Of a DNA stretch of 14,044 bases, positions 12,864-14,044 are shown one piece after another. The number at the start of each line of letters is the position of its first letter. Position 1 is the stretch's first letter. Made by a program: the position numbers and the translations under genes. This stretch comes from Chitinophagaceae bacterium (GTDB lineage: Bacteria > Bacteroidota > Bacteroidia > Chitinophagales > Chitinophagaceae): the NCBI GenBank assembly GCA_003167015.1, contig PMUF01000209.1, positions 6,411 through 20,454 of the forward strand, read 5' to 3'. The notes below the pieces were generated by a model. The model did not search any database and was not told where the DNA came from. It was given only the letters and a program-made list of their open reading frames with translations.

Positions 12864-13999
12864 CCTATAGCCTGCTGAAGATCTTCTATCAGGTCCTCCA
12901 CATCTTCGATGCCGACGCTCAACCGGATCAACGAATCCCCCAGCCCATTGCGAAGACGTTCTTCCCGCGGGATGCTGGCATGCGTCATGCTGGCCGGATG
13001 ATTGATCAGCGATTCAACGCCGCCCAGGCTTTCCGCCAGGGCAAAGACCTTCGTCGAGGACAAGACCTTCGTCGCGGCGGCGAGGCTGTCATCTTTCAGG
13101 GTAAAGCTCATCATGCCGCCGAAGCCGCGCATCTGCTTTTTCGCCACCGCATAGCCCGGATGGTCTTCGAACCCGCACCAGTATACTTTGCCAACCTTGG
13201 GATGTTTGCGCAGCCAATGGGCAATCTTTTCGCCATTTAAGCAATGTCTGTCCATACGTACATGCAGCGTCTTCAGCCCGCGAAGGACCAGGAAGCAATC
13301 CTGGGGCCCGGGTACCGCTCCACAGGCTTTCTGGATGAAATATAATTTCTCCCGCAGTTCATCACTATTCATGACCAGGCAGCCGTGGATCACGTCGCTG
13401 TGACCGCCGAGATATTTGGTGGCGGAATGCAGGACAAGATCGGCGCCCAGGTCCAATGGGTTTTGCAAATAGGGAGAGGCAAAAGTGTTGTCGACACAAA
13501 GCAGGATCTTACGTTGATTGGCAATGGCTGCCAGCGCTGCGATATCGACGATATTGATCAGCGGGTTGGTCGGCGTCTCTGCCCAGATCAGTTTCGTATT
13601 CGCGTTGATATGAGGAAGGATAGCGGATGCATCCTGCATATCGACAAAGTGAAACCGGATGCCTGCCTTTTCAAAAATTTTGGTGAACAACCTGTAGGTT
13701 CCTCCATACATATCGTTGGCGGCAATCACTTCATCACCAGGCACCAGCAGCCGAAGGACAGCGTCAGTAGCGGCGACACCGCTGCTGTAGCACAGTCCAT
13801 GCCGGCCATTCTCTATATGAGCCAGCGCCGATTCCAATGCTGCACGCGTAGGGTTCTGCGAACGGGCATATTCATATCCCTTGTGTACGCCCGGAGCAGA
13901 CTGAACGTAAGTGGAAGTCTGATAGATCGGTGTCATGATCGCTCCCGTGGAAGGATCTGGCTCTATGCCTGCATGGATCAGTTTGGTTGAAAGTTTCAT
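12860..13999 (-). CDS. Cystathionine gamma-synthase / gamma-lyase (Cys/Met metabolism PLP enzyme)
   Basis: A 379-residue PLP enzyme of the Cys/Met metabolism family, acting in the cytoplasm in transsulfuration. Markers: an N-terminal STKLIHAGIEPDPSTGAIMTPIYQTSTY, EYARSQNPTRAALE (44-57), the cofactor phosphate-binding region YSSGVAATDAV (71-81), NDMYGGTYRLF (95-105), the PLP-binding Asp170 (CVDNTFASPYLQNPL), and the Schiff-base lysine Lys195 in HSATKYLGGHSDVIHG. The C-terminal ESLGGVESLINHPASMTHAS is also standard. These fit both the synthase (O-acyl-homoserine plus cysteine to cystathionine) and the lyase (cystathionine to cysteine), which cannot be separated here by eye, so no symbol is given. 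It is the first gene of the operon with TIGR02757 and the small hypothetical gene. Start ATG at 13999. Confidence 0.93.
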   Translation of the reverse strand: MKLSTKLIHAGIEPDPSTGAIMTPIYQTSTYVQSAPGVHKGYEYARSQNPTRAALESALAHIENGRHGLCYSSGVAATDAVLRLLVPGDEVIAANDMYGGTYRLFTKIFEKAGIRFHFVDMQDASAILPHINANTKLIWAETPTNPLINIVDIAALAAIANQRKILLCVDNTFASPYLQNPLDLGADLVLHSATKYLGGHSDVIHGCLVMNSDELREKLYFIQKACGAVPGPQDCFLVLRGLKTLHVRMDRHCLNGEKIAHWLRKHPKVGKVYWCGFEDHPGYAVAKKQMRGFGGMMSFTLKDDSLAAATKVLSSTKVFALAESLGGVESLINHPASMTHASIPREERLRNGLGDSLIRLSVGIEDVEDLIEDLQQAIG

Positions 14000-14044
14000 G
14001 GGTTAAAGATACAAAGGAACCGCTTATGGAACCGTTCTGCCAGT
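14000..14044 (-). promoter_or_regulatory. Upstream region of the PLP-enzyme operon with candidate -7 boxes
   Basis: Read on the minus strand, TTCCTTTG (14012-14019) and TATCTTTA (14004-14011) each match seven of eight positions of TAnnTTTG just ahead of the ATG at 13999. No good -33 box is seen in the few bases left in the window. Which of the two is used cannot be told. Confidence 0.3.

Noticed and set aside
13046..13077. Direct repeat AAGACCTTCGTCG in the PLP-enzyme gene
   Set aside because: The two copies encode the conserved TKV...TKV stretch before ALAESLGG without extra residues compared with the family pattern, so it is not a duplication of note.
13385..13990. Plus-strand open frame (201 codons) opposite the PLP enzyme
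   Set aside because: Antisense shadow of a gene with all PLP-enzyme motifs intact.

Overview
The window looks like a chromosomal segment from a Bacteroidetes bacterium, most likely of the family Chitinophagaceae. The evidence is the protein types (a stand-alone GldM C-terminal-domain protein, a TIGR02757 protein with a small partner, an HSDL2-like SDR, a bacterial FAH with a flavin reductase) and the upstream elements. Several of these match the Bacteroidetes -7 box TAnnTTTG instead of an E. coli-type -10, and strong Shine-Dalgarno sequences are mostly lacking. The family-level assignment is inference. No rRNA, tRNA, CRISPR array, transposase or integrase was seen.

Layout. (1) 1-1485: a DHA2/EmrB-type drug exporter whose first residues lie outside the window. 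(2) 1486-2029: an AT-rich intergenic stretch with a strong hairpin terminator, a one-strand-biased GGAT (AATCC on the other strand) repeat field, an unlisted 47-codon minus-strand ORF with a hydrophobic segment, and a 32-bp imperfect palindrome. (3) 2030-4965: an HSDL2-like short-chain dehydrogenase converging on a DoxX-like membrane protein, then lysyl-tRNA synthetase (lysS) on the minus strand. (4) About 5000-7850: a visibly AT-richer accessory patch with a RelE/ParE toxin-antitoxin pair, a probable truncated polyvalent-kinase-type protein, an ADP-ribosylglycohydrolase and a secreted GldM-C-domain protein. (5) 7855-9743: a translationally coupled pair on the minus strand, fumarylacetoacetate hydrolase then a flavin reductase-like protein, likely aromatic (tyrosine/homogentisate) catabolism. 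(6) 9780-11779: a secreted class A beta-lactamase-like serine hydrolase with an in-frame 18-bp tandem repeat, then a sterol desaturase/fatty acid hydroxylase family membrane enzyme. (7) 11776-13999: a tightly overlapping minus-strand operon of a cystathionine gamma-synthase/lyase, a TIGR02757 protein and a small conserved hypothetical protein.

Most of the window is ordinary core metabolism and envelope function. The parts least explained by known families are the 1500-2000 intergenic block, where a small membrane-peptide ORF, a long repetitive 3' tract and a bidirectional terminator could form one small transcription unit, and the accessory patch at 5000-7850, where a toxin-antitoxin module ends one base from a truncated kinase-like reading frame. 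Nothing here proves a new system; these two regions deserve comparative work.
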